This document shows positions 1 through 11,230 of a stretch of DNA of 64,000 nucleotides, one piece after another (within the stretch, counting starts at the first letter, position 1; each line of letters starts with the position of its first letter). Under the pieces are notes generated by a model that was not told the DNA's origin, did no database searches, and worked only from the letters and a program-made list of their open reading frames with translations. The position numbers and the translations under genes were made by a program. The stretch covers positions 10,924,501 through 10,988,500 of the forward strand of contig NC_091669.1 of assembly GCF_042453785.1 (NCBI RefSeq), written 5' to 3'. This DNA is from Malus domestica. Taxonomy: Eukaryota; Streptophyta; Magnoliopsida; Rosales; Rosaceae.

Positions 1-1006
1 AATAAAACGGAAAAGCGAGTTCATATCAAACTGATAGCTAGAGAGTACATGAAAAATAGGCAACACGCAAATAGTCTGCGAAAGGAACAAATAATAGTTA
101 TTAGCTATAATTAGGTAAAGGTCCGGCTAACCACTGTCCCATATGCTTGTATATGCACATTATCTTGTTGAATTTCTAACGTTTTACTTACAATACTGCT
201 TCATTTGTTATCTTGAATCACCGTCAGGTAGAGCCTGCAGTTGGAGCAGCATTGCTAGCATGGAATTTCTTCATGAATGAATCTCTGAAGGAAGCCTTCA
301 AGAGCTGACTGTTGTTGTTGTGTTACGTAGTCTACGAATTGTATAGTTGAAAGGATCATGACGAAGTGAAACAGAAACAAGCAGATCAAAATTGAAAAGG
401 AAAGCATCATCAATATATAAGAAAGTGACTACCAATTTTTAATCTGCATAGAATTAGGTATCTGATGTAACCTAGTGTTGCATGTAAAAGTATCATTGTT
501 AATAGTGAAGTAAAGAAAATGATTTCAAGTTCAATTATGTGCTTTTGCTAAAAGCGTTTTTAGTAGAAACACGTTGAAATGAATTTTTTACACAACACTT
601 GGCAGGTGCTTCTTTAGAAAACGCTTCTTTGGTCTAGAAAAACTTTTATTCACTTTCTGCCAAACATAGTCATAAACGCTTTTGGTAGTAAGAAAATACT
701 TTTGGCCCTTCCAGAAGCCTCGTACTTAACTTAACGATACGTTCAATATGATCAGCTAACAGGCAAGAAATAAACACTTGTCAGTAAACCAAATCTACTC
801 AACTTTCTCTTTCGAAGAAAATTGTAACGCACATGGCATGCATGAAAAACCTAACCCAGAGAAGAGGTAGGGAGTAGGGAGCATGCAAAGGATGCTCAAC
901 CTTCCCATATCAGAACAAGAAAAAGCACAAGTTCATTCCACAACGGCTTCTCATCTTCACCCCAAAAATCCCCTCATCTCTTTGGATCATATCTTCCATT
1001 GTCAAC
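1..1006. other. AT-rich upstream region, no gene seen
   Basis: I see no coding sequence or structured RNA here. Around 540-720 there are AAGCG/CGCTT-containing stretches in opposite orientations that could be the remains of a MITE, but no clear terminal repeat can be drawn. The last 200 bases form the proximal promoter of the lipid-transfer-protein gene that follows. Confidence 0.5.
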
Positions 1007-1014
1007 TATAAATA
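1007..1014 (+). promoter_or_regulatory. TATA box of the LTP gene
   Basis: The octamer TATAAATA lies 113 bases before the LTP start codon, inside the context CTATAAATACC that is common in plant promoters. Transcription would be expected to start about 30 bases downstream, giving a leader of roughly 80 bases. Confidence 0.7.
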
Positions 1015-1126
1015 CCCCTCAAACCCTACATATCATAACCTACATAACAATTTAAGCTCACGATTAGGGTAACTAAACACTCTAGCACTTCATTAATTGA
1101 TATTGAAAATCAAACGTACAAGAAAA

Positions 1127-1834
1127 ATGAAGCGCGTTGTTGTAGCGGCAGTGGCAGTGGTGTTGGCCATGTTGGTCTTGGTTGAACCGGGGCATGCCAC
1201 TGTCACTTGCCAACAAGCAGTGTCATCTCTGACTCCTTGCCTTCCATATCTCACCAGCGGCGCTGAAACCCCGCCTGCGGCGTGTTGCAGTGGGGTTTCG
1301 GGTCTGAAACTGCTCACTCAAACCACCGAAGATAGGCGTACAGCCTGCCAATGCCTTAAGGACGCGGCAAGTCAGAACCAAGGCATTAGGGAAGACGCTG
1401 CTGCTGGTCTCCCTGCGTCGTGTCAAGTTCAAATCAACGTTCCCATTTCTAGGAGCGTTGACTGCGACCAGTAAGTAAATTTACTATATATGTATTGTGT
1501 TGAGAAGTCTTCCCCTACAACTCTTGCATGCAATAATCCATCATGTGATTATGACGTGATGAGTCTAATTTGAGAAACAATTTATATACGGTGGTCTTAA
1601 GAAGATTTTTTTGTTTGTTTTGGCATTGATGGTTTATCCTGATACAAGTGATATTGGGCAAAAGAGGTTTGAACTTAGGATCTCGAGCATAAAGGAGAGA
1701 ATATCTTTAACTAACTGACTAAGCTACAAGCATCTTGATGTTATTGTTATTTGTGGCTTTTTGATTGCTTATATTTCAAAGTGTTCTTGCCTGTTTCTAA
1801 TGTTTTGTGCTTTTTTATGCACAGGATTGAGTAA
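1127..1834 (+). CDS. Type-1 non-specific lipid-transfer protein
   Basis: Small secreted protein of the nsLTP1 family, which binds acyl lipids in a hydrophobic tunnel and acts in the apoplast (cuticle, defence; Rosaceae members include fruit allergens). Exon 1 is 1127-1470 and exon 2 is 1825-1834. The 354-bp intron has a GTAAGT donor and a GCACAG acceptor and splits the Gln codon. The product is 117 aa. Residues 1-24 are a signal peptide ending GHA, leaving a mature protein of about 93 aa, normal for type 1. All eight cysteines are present in the order C, C, CC, CxC, C, C. A short terminal intron just before the stop is typical of the family. Start choice: ATG 1127 begins the hydrophobic signal peptide; in-frame extension upstream has no ATG. 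Without splicing translation stops right after Gln, losing two residues. A TATA box sits upstream. Confidence 0.92.
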
Positions 1835-1986
1835 AATGAAGTTTACAGATTGAGTTAAAATAAAGAGAGAGAAGCATGCATGCGTGGTTGAATATGGTCA
1901 AGATATGGTTCGCACTAGAGAGCCATTCTATACGTACTTGGTTTATTCAAACTACTACTTGTAATGTACGAGATAATATTGTATTT

Positions 1987-1997
1987 AATAAAATAAA
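1987..1997 (+). terminator. Polyadenylation signal of the LTP gene
   Basis: Two overlapping AATAAA hexamers occur about 155 bases after the spliced stop codon, in an AT-rich stretch. They fit a plant near-upstream polyadenylation element for the LTP transcript. Confidence 0.5.
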
Positions 1998-2145
1998 GAA
2001 ATCTTAGTTATCTGTTGCACATCTCTGTGTGTGTATATATTATATTTGAGGCCTTCTTGCAAAGTATAACCTATAAAAAACATCAAATGAAAATCAATGT
2101 GTTACTACTTCAATTACACTTTCGTTGGAACGTACTACTTGTAAG

Positions 2146-2243
2146 AAAGAAAATAGAGAAAAACTTAAGAAGACTTTAAAAGTGACTATAAAAAAAGAAA
2201 ATAGAGAAAAACTTAAAAAGACTTTAAAAGTGACTATAAAAAA
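2146..2243. repeat. Two-copy tandem repeat, about 50 bp unit
   Basis: A unit beginning AAAGAAAATAGAGAAAAACT and ending in GTGACTATAAA is present twice head to tail, with only one or two base changes and a small indel. It lies between the LTP gene and its decayed copy. No function is suggested. Confidence 0.75.
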
Positions 2244-2361
2244 AATATAGAATACTTAAAACTAACAAAAGTCATGCAATGCATAAACCATAAACCAGTC
2301 GAATGACATCGAACACATGTCAAACAAAACTACCGAAAAGCAGGTAACGCCCTTGGCAGAT

Positions 2362-3008
2362 AGTCATGCATGAAAAGCCTAACAGAGATAAATCAAGTAG
2401 CTACACAGCATGCAATGCATTTCATGGCCCGTTCACGGAATATTGCTATGGCGTGAAGGATTTTACATGGCTGACTCAAAACCACCGAAGACGGGCGTGA
2501 AACCTGCGAGTGCCTTAAGGAAATGGTAATTCGCTACTCAAGTCAAACATTAAGGAAGGCCTGTAATGTTCAACTAGGTCTTCGCATTTCCAAGAAATGC
2601 TAACTGCAATGAGTAAATAATCGTATTAACAACTCCCCCTCTCTCCCAATTGTTGTATATATAACCGTATGATCATGTGCTTAGAGTTAGAGCATACGTG
2701 ATATACGTTTCATTATACGATTAACAGGTAATCTATTTGATGCGAAAAACGATTATACATGACGGTTACAAGGAAGATAATTGTATGTAAGTTTTTTATC
2801 GCTAACGGTTTTTGTTTTTGCAGAGAGTTAATCAAAAGCAAGGCTACAGATTTAGTTCAAATAACTCAAGAAGCATGGGGTTCAATGTTTCTATATTCTC
2901 AATGGCCACACATAGCTATGGTTGAATGTGGTCAAGATATGGCTCTCACGATAGGGCCATGCTATACTTAGTTTATTCAAGATAATTATTCAAGAACCCT
3001 GTAATTCT
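2362..3008 (+). pseudogene. Decayed tandem copy of the LTP gene
   Basis: This stretch matches the intact LTP gene in order. Promoter-like sequence near 2362-2420 matches 835-890. Coding sequence at about 2466-2620 matches the middle and end of LTP exon 1, including the region of the CxC motif and the final cysteines. The 3' exon and untranslated region at 2822-3008 match 1825-1965. The signal peptide and first four cysteines are missing, the remaining frame is broken, and small indels are scattered throughout. The GAGTAAATAATCG after the last cysteine mirrors the donor region of the parent. It is a processed-looking order but retains the intron position, so it is a DNA-level tandem duplication, not a retrocopy. 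Confidence 0.8.
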
Positions 3009-4240
3009 CGCAACCTACACAATTTCTTATCATGATAAGATGCTAAATATTATATATGTTGTGAAGTGGTGCTAGATATGACAATCTTTACTCATCTTTG
3101 CGATTGACAAATAATTTTCGTACAAACATGAGTTTAATCAAGACCATGTTAAAGCGCTATAAACCAAACCAAGAACATAAAATTTGATAGTAAAATACAA
3201 GAAGTATTTCAAACATTAATTTGTGGCCGCTCGGATTGAATTGACAATTTAGATTCTAATTGCTTGATAGATGACACATTGAATTATGACCGGCAACCAT
3301 CACAACCTATTGATTATTTCAGCAAACCCTTTAAGGAAATTGCCTCTTGTGGGCACACATGGAGAAGTTCAACATAATTTAGAAGCATTTTTAACTCAAA
3401 CCATACACAAATTAAGGCCCCCTAATCAATATTTAAGGAAGTTGGATCAATGCATTATGGAGAAAACAATAGGAGATAAGAGACCTCCCTATAAACGTAA
3501 TTTGATTAATCCCATTTATTAAATTCATATGGACAACCAAATGATAACCTAATCATCTTTTCCCAAAATGAATTTTTTTATTCCGAAAAGCTAACATGAA
3601 AAAGATTGGCAATTTCCAAATGAGGAAAAAAGAGAAAAAAACTAATTGGTATGGGCAAGATGGGAATTGGATATGCTCCGGACCTTAATGTTCGAGCCTA
3701 AAGATCAATCCATCTAGATCGTTGGTTAGTGTAAAAAAAAAAAATTAGAGCTATTGGTTTGTGTGTGATGGCCAGCGAAATAAGTTAATGGAGACCGTCA
3801 AATTCAATTTGTGCTGCCCAAATATATTGATCCTAAGGTTTCAGACACTAAGGTTTAGAGCGAATCCAATTCCAGCAAGATGGATCTCTTTTTTGGTCAG
3901 TTAGTGTCGAAAACATGGACTAGTACACTAAGTGTCACAGCACAATTAGTTAAAAAAAAATTCAACCAATTATATTATGACACTTGATAAAAAATCATGT
4001 TGTAATATCAAAGATTTTATTTAAAAAAAAATTGTATTCTTCACAACTAATATCAAATTTAAAAGTGATATGGGCAAGATTGCAAAAAGGGGGAAAGTGC
4101 TAGGGTAAAATAGGGAACGTCTGGTTAGATTTTTGGTCCTTCTATTTTAATTTGCTTTTTCTGACAGCCATCCCTATGAACATTACATTACCCCACCAGC
4201 AATAATTACTACTGTATTAATTGATCGTAGACCAAACACG
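3009..4240. other. Intergenic region between LTP copies and ARF6
   Basis: No supported gene. A 78-codon open frame at 3286-3522 has an ATG but no recognisable domain, signal or homology. A probable MITE occupies 3662-3873. The end of the stretch is the ARF6 promoter; I could not identify a convincing TATA box. Confidence 0.5.
3662..3873. mobile_element. Probable MITE with short inverted arms
   Basis: The left end GGGAATTGGATATGCTC is answered about 200 bases later by the inverse of GGAATTGGATTCGCTC, and further inside both arms carry an inverted TTGATC(T/C)TTAG-type motif. Length and structure fit a small non-autonomous DNA transposon. I could not confirm a target-site duplication, so the superfamily is open. 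Confidence 0.45.
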
Positions 4241-4249
4241 CCCTCAACG

Positions 4250-4872
4250 AAGACCAATAAAGCTTTCTCTCTCTCTGTCTCCGACTTTCTCTCTCATCAG
4301 CAGCTTCACAAGCAGAGCTCAAGCTCTCTCAAGCTCAAACTTCACCTCTTTCGGCAGTCAAATCGGAGTTTCTGAAAATGTCGCTCTCGGCTCAGTGAGA
4401 GTTCCCCAATTCTCTGTTTTACTTCACTGTCTAAGTTACTGTTCAAAGTCTGAGATCTGGGTTGTCTAGGGTTTCTCTGGAGCATGCAAGAGTTGATAAA
4501 TTTCTGAGCTTTGGAGGTGACAGTTAGGGTTTAGGGTTGTAATTGGGGTTAATATGGAGGGTGTTTGTAGGGGGAAGAAGATCTGGGGCGTATATGGGTG
4601 AGAGGGGTTGTGTTTTATATTGGCACTGGCTTTGGATGAGATTTTCCTAAAAGGGTAGTTGATTTTTTCTGGTTTTTTGCTTGGGGGGGGGGGGTGGGGG
4701 GTGGGCATTTTTTTTACAGCATTTGGTGATATAAAGGTGAAGGTGCTCAGTATGGGTGCTACATATGTTTAAGAAATAAGGAGGGACTAGTATTTGAATC
4801 TTTTTTTAAGTTGGGTTTGAAGGGGGTTTCAGTAGGTGGTGAAAGGAGGTTGCTTTTTTGGATTTTCGAACA
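4250..4872 (+). promoter_or_regulatory. ARF6 5' leader with short uORFs
   Basis: A CT-rich stretch at 4262-4300, a usual feature of plant 5' leaders, begins a roughly 600-base leader before the ARF6 start. At least four ATG-started short frames lie in it: 4378-4398 (6 codons), 4554-4601 (15 codons), 4594-4650 (18 codons) and 4752-4772 (6 codons), none in frame with ARF6 without a stop. uORFs are known to restrain translation of several ARF mRNAs. The transcription start and any leader intron are not visible, so some uORFs may be spliced out. Confidence 0.5.
4683..4705 (+). promoter_or_regulatory. Long guanine run in the ARF6 leader
   Basis: Runs of 12, 6 and 3 guanines separated by single thymines lie about 170 bases before the ARF6 start codon on the coding strand. 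The pattern can form a G-quadruplex in DNA or RNA. Regulatory use is inference. Confidence 0.45.
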
Positions 4873-7800
4873 ATGAGGCTTTTGTCTTCGTCCTCGTCTC
4901 CGGGGTTTAATCATCAGCCTCAGGAAGGTATGCATTTTTTGTTCCTTATTTGGTTCTTTCACTTTTTGTCATCCGAAATTTAATACTCATCGAAGCGTTT
5001 GTTATTTCACTCTGAGCATTGTCCCGCTTGCTTTGATGCTATTTTTGTTTGGGGTCTGAAGTTACTGAGCGTACGTGTTAGGCAATTCTTATATGTGCAT
5101 GTCTTAATTAAAAGGTCATTGAACATGCCTACTCTATATTTGCTTTACTAGTGGCTGTGTCTATTTGTTTAGTTATTTCATGGTAAGGAAAGTGACACTT
5201 TATGCATAAATTACTTGTATGTTTGAGAAATTAAGTTTGGTGACTGAGCACACAACTTACCATTTTTCAATTATCTTAACTGCCCACAATGCTGGATGGA
5301 GTTCGAGGTGGAAACTTGTTATAAGATTGAATTGGTTTAGGATTATGAATCTATGGATGCTTATTTCATGCGTACTGACACAAGCATAGAAGCTATTGCA
5401 GAGGAGAAGAAATGTTTGAATTCTGAGCTATGGCATGCGTGTGCCGGGCCTCTGGTGTCTCTGCCTCTTCTTGGAAGTCGTGTAGTCTACTTTCCACAGG
5501 GCCACAGCGAGCAGGTAAGCAACCGCATCATTATCTCATTTATTGTTGAATGCAGATTTTTCTTTCTGATCGGTATTTGCAGAAAACAATTGTCTGGTTT
5601 GCAGTTTGTAGAATAGGGAAGTTTGTTGTTTGTTAATTTAAGGACTTATTCTTTTGGTACCATTGTCTTGTTTTTGTATCTCCTTGCATCTTGATTATTG
5701 AGAGCATATCTTAAAATGAATAATTATTCTTGTGATCTTGGAGTCTGGATACTAAAATTAGTATGTATTTTGATGTTGGCGTGCTGTGTAATCACAGGTG
5801 TATATTAATTTATAAAGGATGATTTGTTACTATAGAAAATAAATAAATAAATAAAGGATGAATTAGAGCTTATTTTTTCGTTACTTGTTTGTTTTGTTTT
5901 TGTTTGATATTGTGCATCATGTATATAGCTACAAATTTGTATATTAAGCATTTTATACAAATCATTACCTCAATTACTATAATGTAGTCCAGTACTTTTT
6001 AAGTACACTTGTTGCTCAAACAGCTGAATCTTCTAATAACCTTACAGGGTATCCTTTCCGCGTTGTTAATTCCTGGTATTTCTTATACAGGTTGCAGCAT
6101 CAACCCACAAGGAAGTGGATGCCCATATTCCCAATTACCCCAACTTGCCTCCGCAACTAATTTGTCAGCTACACAATGTGACAATGCACGTAAGTGTCAG
6201 CCTGTTTATGTGTTCTCTGTACAATTTCGTGGGACGCTCATTAAAATTTTAATTCTATGGTACAGGCAGATGTAGAGACGGATGAAGTATATGCTCAAAT
6301 GACCCTACAACCATTAAGTCCGGTACTGCATTAGGCTGGTTTTAAATTTTGATTTGTGAGTCAAGTAATTTTCATGTCCTGACATAAACTGTTTTGTAGC
6401 AAGAGCAAAAAGATGTATACCTACTGCCTGCAGAGTTGGGTGCTGCCAGCAAACAGCCAACCAACTATTTTTGTAAAACTTTGACTGCAAGTGATACTAG
6501 CACACATGGAGGATTCTCTGTTCCCCGCCGTGCAGCTGAAAAAGTTTTTCCCCCTCTTGTAGGTGTCCTTTTCTTTGACTCATTTGATCATTTGATCATC
6601 ACTCTTCTATTCTTTATTTTTTCTTCATAAACTTGGTTTCATTCATTTTATTTTACCGTTCCTCAGGATTATTCGCAGCAGCCCCCTGCTCAGGAACTAA
6701 TTGCAAGGGATCTTCATGATAATGAATGGAAATTCAGACACATATTTCGAGGTGAGTATCATTTTGTTCGGTATTCTGTTTTGTATCTGCTGTCGGTATC
6801 TTTTATCATTTTTTTCACATATCACTCTTCAAGTCTGTTGATCTATCTTAGATGCCAAAGTAACTGAGGGCAGTGGTACTTCACACACAATTCAGACACT
6901 TCGTGGTTCTAAATCTCAAAATGAAAATTTTGGGGAAATTTTTTATTTATTGGCATGAGTTATATCCAATATCCATGTCATGATTGTCTCATTAAAAACA
7001 TATGAAATGTCTTATTTACTTGAACTTGACTTTCTATACCTAGGTTTTTCTTGTTTTATTTCTTATTTTTCAATTTATACTCTGGTTTGACAAGAGGTCG
7101 CACTTGGTGCGATGGCAAGTGCCTTCGCCCATAAGCGGTAGGTCTCGGGTTCGAGACTTGGGAGCAGCCTCTCCATAAATGGGGGTAAGGCTAGCCGACA
7201 TTCACCTCTCCCAGACCCTGCGTAAAGTGGGAGCCTTGTGCACTGGGTACGACCTTTTTTATACTCTGGTTTGACAAAAAAAAAAATTTATACTGTCTGG
7301 AATTCTGAACATGTAATTCTAGGTTCTAATTGTGTTTTGCCATGTTGTTGTGCAGGCCAGCCCAAGAGGCATCTTCTCACGACAGGATGGAGTGTGTTCG
7401 TTAGTGCTAAACGACTTGTTGCTGGTGATTCGGTCCTCTTTATCTGGTAAGTTAAAACTGTTATTCTGTTATTGGAGGGTTGGTGGTAGTTGTATTTATT
7501 CCGTCAAGAATTGTTGTAATCATTTTTCTCTCACTAGCGTGTTGTCTTGAATCAGGAATGAAAAGAATCAGTTGCTCTTAGGTATTCGGCGAGCAAATCG
7601 TCCACAGACTGTCATGCCCTCGTCAGTTTTGTCAAGTGACAGCATGCACATTGGTCTTCTTGCTGCTGCAGCTCATGCAGCTGCAACAAATAGCCGCTTT
7701 ACTATATTTTATAATCCGAGGTGAGCATCTGCTTCTGATTGTAAATACTACTATTTACCTCTTATTCCTCAATTTTCTATTTTTTTTTACAACGCAGGGC

Positions 7801-10776
7801 AAGTCCATCTGAATTTGTGATACCCCTGGCCAAATATGTTAAAGCTGTCTATCACACTCGGGTTTCTGTGGGCATGCGATTTAGGATGCTGTTTGAGACA
7901 GAAGAGTCTAGTGTCCGTCGGTGTGTTATTTCTCCTCGTAGTTCAGTTTCATTATACAGTTTATGATTCACATTTAATTAAGTGGTTATTCATACTTGTA
8001 TTATACTATTAAGTGGGTTATTTACCTTTCTTATTTATTTTGTTTGTTCTTTTTCTTAAGATATATGGGTACAATAACTGGCATCAGTGACTTAGATTCT
8101 GTTCGCTGGCCAAATTCTCACTGGCGCTCTGTGAAGGTGTGTTGAGAGCATTTGGTGATTATGGTGCTCATTAGAATTCCAATATTTTGCTATTAAAAAT
8201 TTTACAATCTTTTGATTGAGGTGTGGCCAGTTTTTTAACTTTTTGAAACTTTGTAAGGTTTGTAAACGTGTTTTCTGCTAATGCAGGTTGGCTGGGATGA
8301 ATCCACTGCTGGGGAGAGGCAGCCAAGAGTATCATTGTGGGAGATTGAACCACTAACAACATTCCCAATGTATCCATCCCCATTCCCCCTCAGACTAAAG
8401 CGACCTTGGCCATCGGGTGTTCCCTCTTTCCACGGTATCTTTGGGTTTTTGCTTGAGGTATTGTCACAAATTCTACTGTTTCTTTTGCCCCTTAAAATAT
8501 TCAGTGGTATATTCATTTCAGGTCTCAAAGATGGTGATATGGGAATTAATTCTCCACTGATGTGGCTTCAAGGAGGGCTCGGAGACCAGGGGATGCAATC
8601 TTTGAACTTCCAGGGATTTGGAGTTTCTCCTTGGATGCAACCAAGGCTTGATGCGTCTATGGCAGGTCTACAACCCGATGTATACCAAGCAATGGCAGCC
8701 GCTGCACTTCAAGAAATGAGGGTAGTTGATTCTTCAAAAGGTTCTTCACAGTCTCTTCTGCCCTTCCAGCAATCTTCAAGTGTTTCTAATGGAGCTGCTG
8801 CTGTGCTTCAAAGACAGGTCTTGCCTCAGTCTCAAAATGCTTATCTTCAGAACTTTCAAGAAAACCAAGCTCCTGCTCAGGCTCAGGCTTTGCAACAGCA
8901 GTCACAGCGTTATCATCCCTATAGTGATCAGAGGCAACAGCAGCAGCAGCAGCAACAGCAACAACAGCAGTTGAATCAGCAGCAGCAACAGCAACAACAG
9001 CAGTTGAATCAGCATCAGCAGCACCAACATCAGCTTCAACAATCCCATCATCTGCACCAATTGTCTGTTCCGCAGCAGATCCCGAATGCTATGTCTGCTC
9101 TACCTAATTTTGCCTCAATCACTCAATCCCAGTCTGCATCTATACAGTCCATCTCTTCACAATCTCAGCAGCAGAGCTTTCCTGATCCTGTTGGAATTCC
9201 TATACCTTCATCTGATGTCCCCCCTATACATAGCATCTTAGGTTCGCTATCACAGGATGGAGCATCCCACTTACTTAACTTAAGTGGATCCAACTCAGCA
9301 ATTTCTTCTTCCTTGTTACCCAAGCAGATCACTGGTGAACCACAGCTATCATCTGGAGCTGCTCAATGTGTACTTCCCCCAGTGGAACAGTTGGGAACAC
9401 CACGGTCAAGTTTTTCTGAGCTCACTGCTTTGCCTCCATTTCCTGGTAGAGAATATTTCGCATTCCAAGGTGGTACTGATCCCCAAAGCAATCTTTTGTT
9501 TGGGGTGAACATTGATTCATCATCTCTCATGCTGCATAATGGGATTCCACCAAACCTGAGAAATATTGGCAATGGAAATGATTCATTGTCCCTGCCGTTT
9601 GTTGCTTCATATACCAGTGGCACAGGCAATGACTTTCCACTTAATTCCGATATGACTACATCAAGTTGCGTAGATGAATCAGGATTCTTGCAGTCTTCAG
9701 AAAATGTGGACCAAGTAAATCCAAGTCGAACCTTTGTGAAGGTAAGATGAGATAATTGTGATAGTTTATTTACATGTGTATTTATTCTTAACATGATGGT
9801 CAGATGTATGGACCATTGTCAGAGATTGTATTGGGCAATGCAAATGCATTGTGATCAGTGTTTGCTTTTTCAAAACTAGCACTTGTCATTGGTATCTCTT
9901 GTTTTTTCTTTAATTTTTTTTTAAATTTGTATTTTATTAAAATGGTGCAATTTGACAGGTTCACAAGTCAGGGTCCTTTGGGAGGTCACTGGATATTTCT
10001 AAATTCAGCAGCTATGATGAGCTGCGCAGTGAGCTCGCACGTATGTTTGGCCTTGAAGGTCAACTGGAGGACCGTCAGAGATCAGGCTGGCAGCTTGTAT
10101 TTGTTGACAGGGAGAATGATGTTCTTCTCCTTGGTGACGACCCTTGGCAGTAAGTCCCAAATTTTCATGATTTTGCTTATATTTGTCAATTAATGTACAC
10201 TCTTGGCTGTTTGCATAAGCAGTTCAGAAGGTTGAGCTTCCCATGAGTTTCAATCATTACCGATAGTTTGTGAAATGATTCATGCTGAATCACTGTGCGT
10301 AATTTTAGCGTTAAGTGGCTAATATTATGATCTTATGCTGTATGCCAATTTGTAGAGAGCAACAGTGATAAATTTAGACAACGCTCTGAGGTTCAAAGTG
10401 TCCTAGGACTAGCATCATCTAGTCTTTTGACTGTTTTCTCACCTTTTCGAGATTTTAAGTTCCTATTGTGGATGTCTGTTTCTCTGAGCCAAAGACAATT
10501 GGCTTCTGGAGTTTTGAAACTATTCTTGTCATGATTCACTGGAGGTATAATGATTCTTTATTTATTTTCAGGGAATTTGTGAACAATGTGTGGTATATCA
10601 AGATACTCTCGCCTATGGAAGTGCAACAAATGGGAAAGGAAGGCCTCAACCGTGTGGCTTCTATCCCAAACAATAAGCTTTCCAATGGTAGCAACACCTG
10701 CGATGACTATGCGAGTCGACAGAACTTGAGAAACCCAAGCAATGGGATTGCATCTTTGGGATCACTTGACTACTAA
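4873..10776 (+). CDS. ARF6: Auxin response factor 6 (class A activator ARF)
   Basis: Nuclear transcription factor that binds auxin response elements and activates auxin genes, known for flower maturation and growth. Fourteen exons: 4873-4927, 5402-5514, 6091-6189, 6266-6322, 6400-6558, 6667-6751, 7356-7446, 7556-7720, 7798-7920, 8061-8136, 8287-8434, 8522-9741, 9959-10149, 10572-10776. All junctions are GT-AG and phases agree, giving 2,787 nt and 928 aa, close to Arabidopsis ARF6. B3 DNA-binding domain about 130-230 ([20 protein letters not shown]), ARF auxin-response domain about 265-350, glutamine-rich activation region about 400-600, and C-terminal PB1 (domain III/IV) about 798-885, where it meets Aux/IAA repressors. 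The glutamine-rich middle and length favour ARF6 over ARF8. Start: ATG 4873 gives the family's MRL N-terminus. A miR167 site lies in exon 13. Intron 6 holds a SINE; intron 11 is open in frame. No coding damage seen. Confidence 0.95.
7094..7260 (+). mobile_element. Au-type SINE in ARF6 intron 6
   Basis: The sequence starts with GGTCGCACTTGGTGCGATGG, contains an RNA polymerase III B-box-like GGTTCGAGACT, and ends in GGGTACGACC plus a short T run. This is the plant Au SINE pattern, tRNA-derived and mobilised by LINE enzymes. It is flanked by a direct repeat ATACTCTGGTTTGACAA at 7077-7093 and 7261-7277, a near-perfect 17-bp target-site duplication. Orientation is the same as ARF6. It does not disturb splice sites. 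Confidence 0.9.
8435..8521 (+). other. ARF6 intron 11, 87 bp and open in frame
   Basis: The intron between exons 11 and 12 is 87 bases, a multiple of three, with no stop in the ARF6 frame. Retention would add 29 mostly hydrophobic residues between the DNA-binding half and the activation region without ending translation. Splice sites (GTATCT donor, TTTCAG acceptor) look usable, so normal splicing is expected. Confidence 0.7.
8935..9045 (+). repeat. CAG/CAA repeat coding polyglutamine in ARF6
   Basis: Mixed CAG and CAA codons encode two glutamine runs, each followed by Leu-Asn-Gln. A block of about 33 bases ending in AGCAGTTGAATCAGC appears twice in tandem, so the second run looks like a recent internal duplication. 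This is inside the glutamine-rich activation region, where length variation between alleles is plausible. Confidence 0.85.
10078..10098 (+). promoter_or_regulatory. miR167 target site in ARF6 exon 13
   Basis: The 21 bases GAGATCAGGCTGGCAGCTTG(T) are complementary to plant miR167 apart from mismatches at its 5' and 3' end positions and one central-side position, the same arrangement seen in ARF6 and ARF8 genes of other plants. It overlaps codons for RSGWQL in the PB1 domain. miR167-guided cleavage of ARF6/ARF8 mRNA is well established. Confidence 0.92.
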
Positions 10777-11181
10777 AGGCCAATGCTTTGCTAAAGAAGG
10801 AAAATTAAGAAAAGTGGCGGCGAATGATATGAGTGTTTAACTATGCTTAGTAGTGTTTTCGTAAAAGGATTGGTAGCATTCTTTTAGCTTTTATGTGGTC
10901 AGTGAGATGTAATGCTTAGGCAAAGTCTATTTGAAGCTGGCATGTCAGCTTATAATTACATACTGTAAATTATAGTAGGAAGGAACCTTGTTTCTGAAAC
11001 TACCGCAACAGCATGTCGAACAACACGTACCGTACGAGTTTGGTGTCCGATGGCACTTTCTATGCTCTCATGTCTTGTAATTTGTTATTAATTGGAGTCG
11101 AAAACATATCAAGAATCAGACCGATCAAGTTAATTTACTATATTGAAAATCTTGAGCCTTGAGGTAGGTTTCAGTAAGTTG
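10777..11181. other. ARF6 3' untranslated and downstream region
   Basis: Sequence directly after the ARF6 stop, AT-rich and conserved with 14930-15290 in the duplicated copy, which supports it being transcribed 3' untranslated sequence. No canonical AATAAA was noticed, as is common in plants. Confidence 0.55.
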
Positions 11182-11199
11182 TATATATATATATGTGTA

Positions 11200-11230
<31 letters not shown>
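11182..11230. repeat. TA/TG dinucleotide microsatellite
   Basis: A compound run of TA and TG dinucleotides about 49 bases long. The duplicated copy at about 15290 has only a short TATATATATTTT tract, so the repeat expanded in copy A or shrank in copy B. Confidence 0.9.

Noticed and set aside
3286-3522. 78-codon ATG-started frame
   Set aside because: No homology or codon pattern recognised and no neighbouring exons; kept as intergenic.
5353-5401. Alternative ARF6 start inside intron 1 (ATG 5353)
   Set aside because: It is in frame with exon 2, but the family N-terminus MRL is found at 4873 with a good donor; an alternative promoter would be needed.
7094-7260. Possible tRNA gene because of the B-box
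   Set aside because: No cloverleaf; the sequence and target duplication identify an Au-type SINE.
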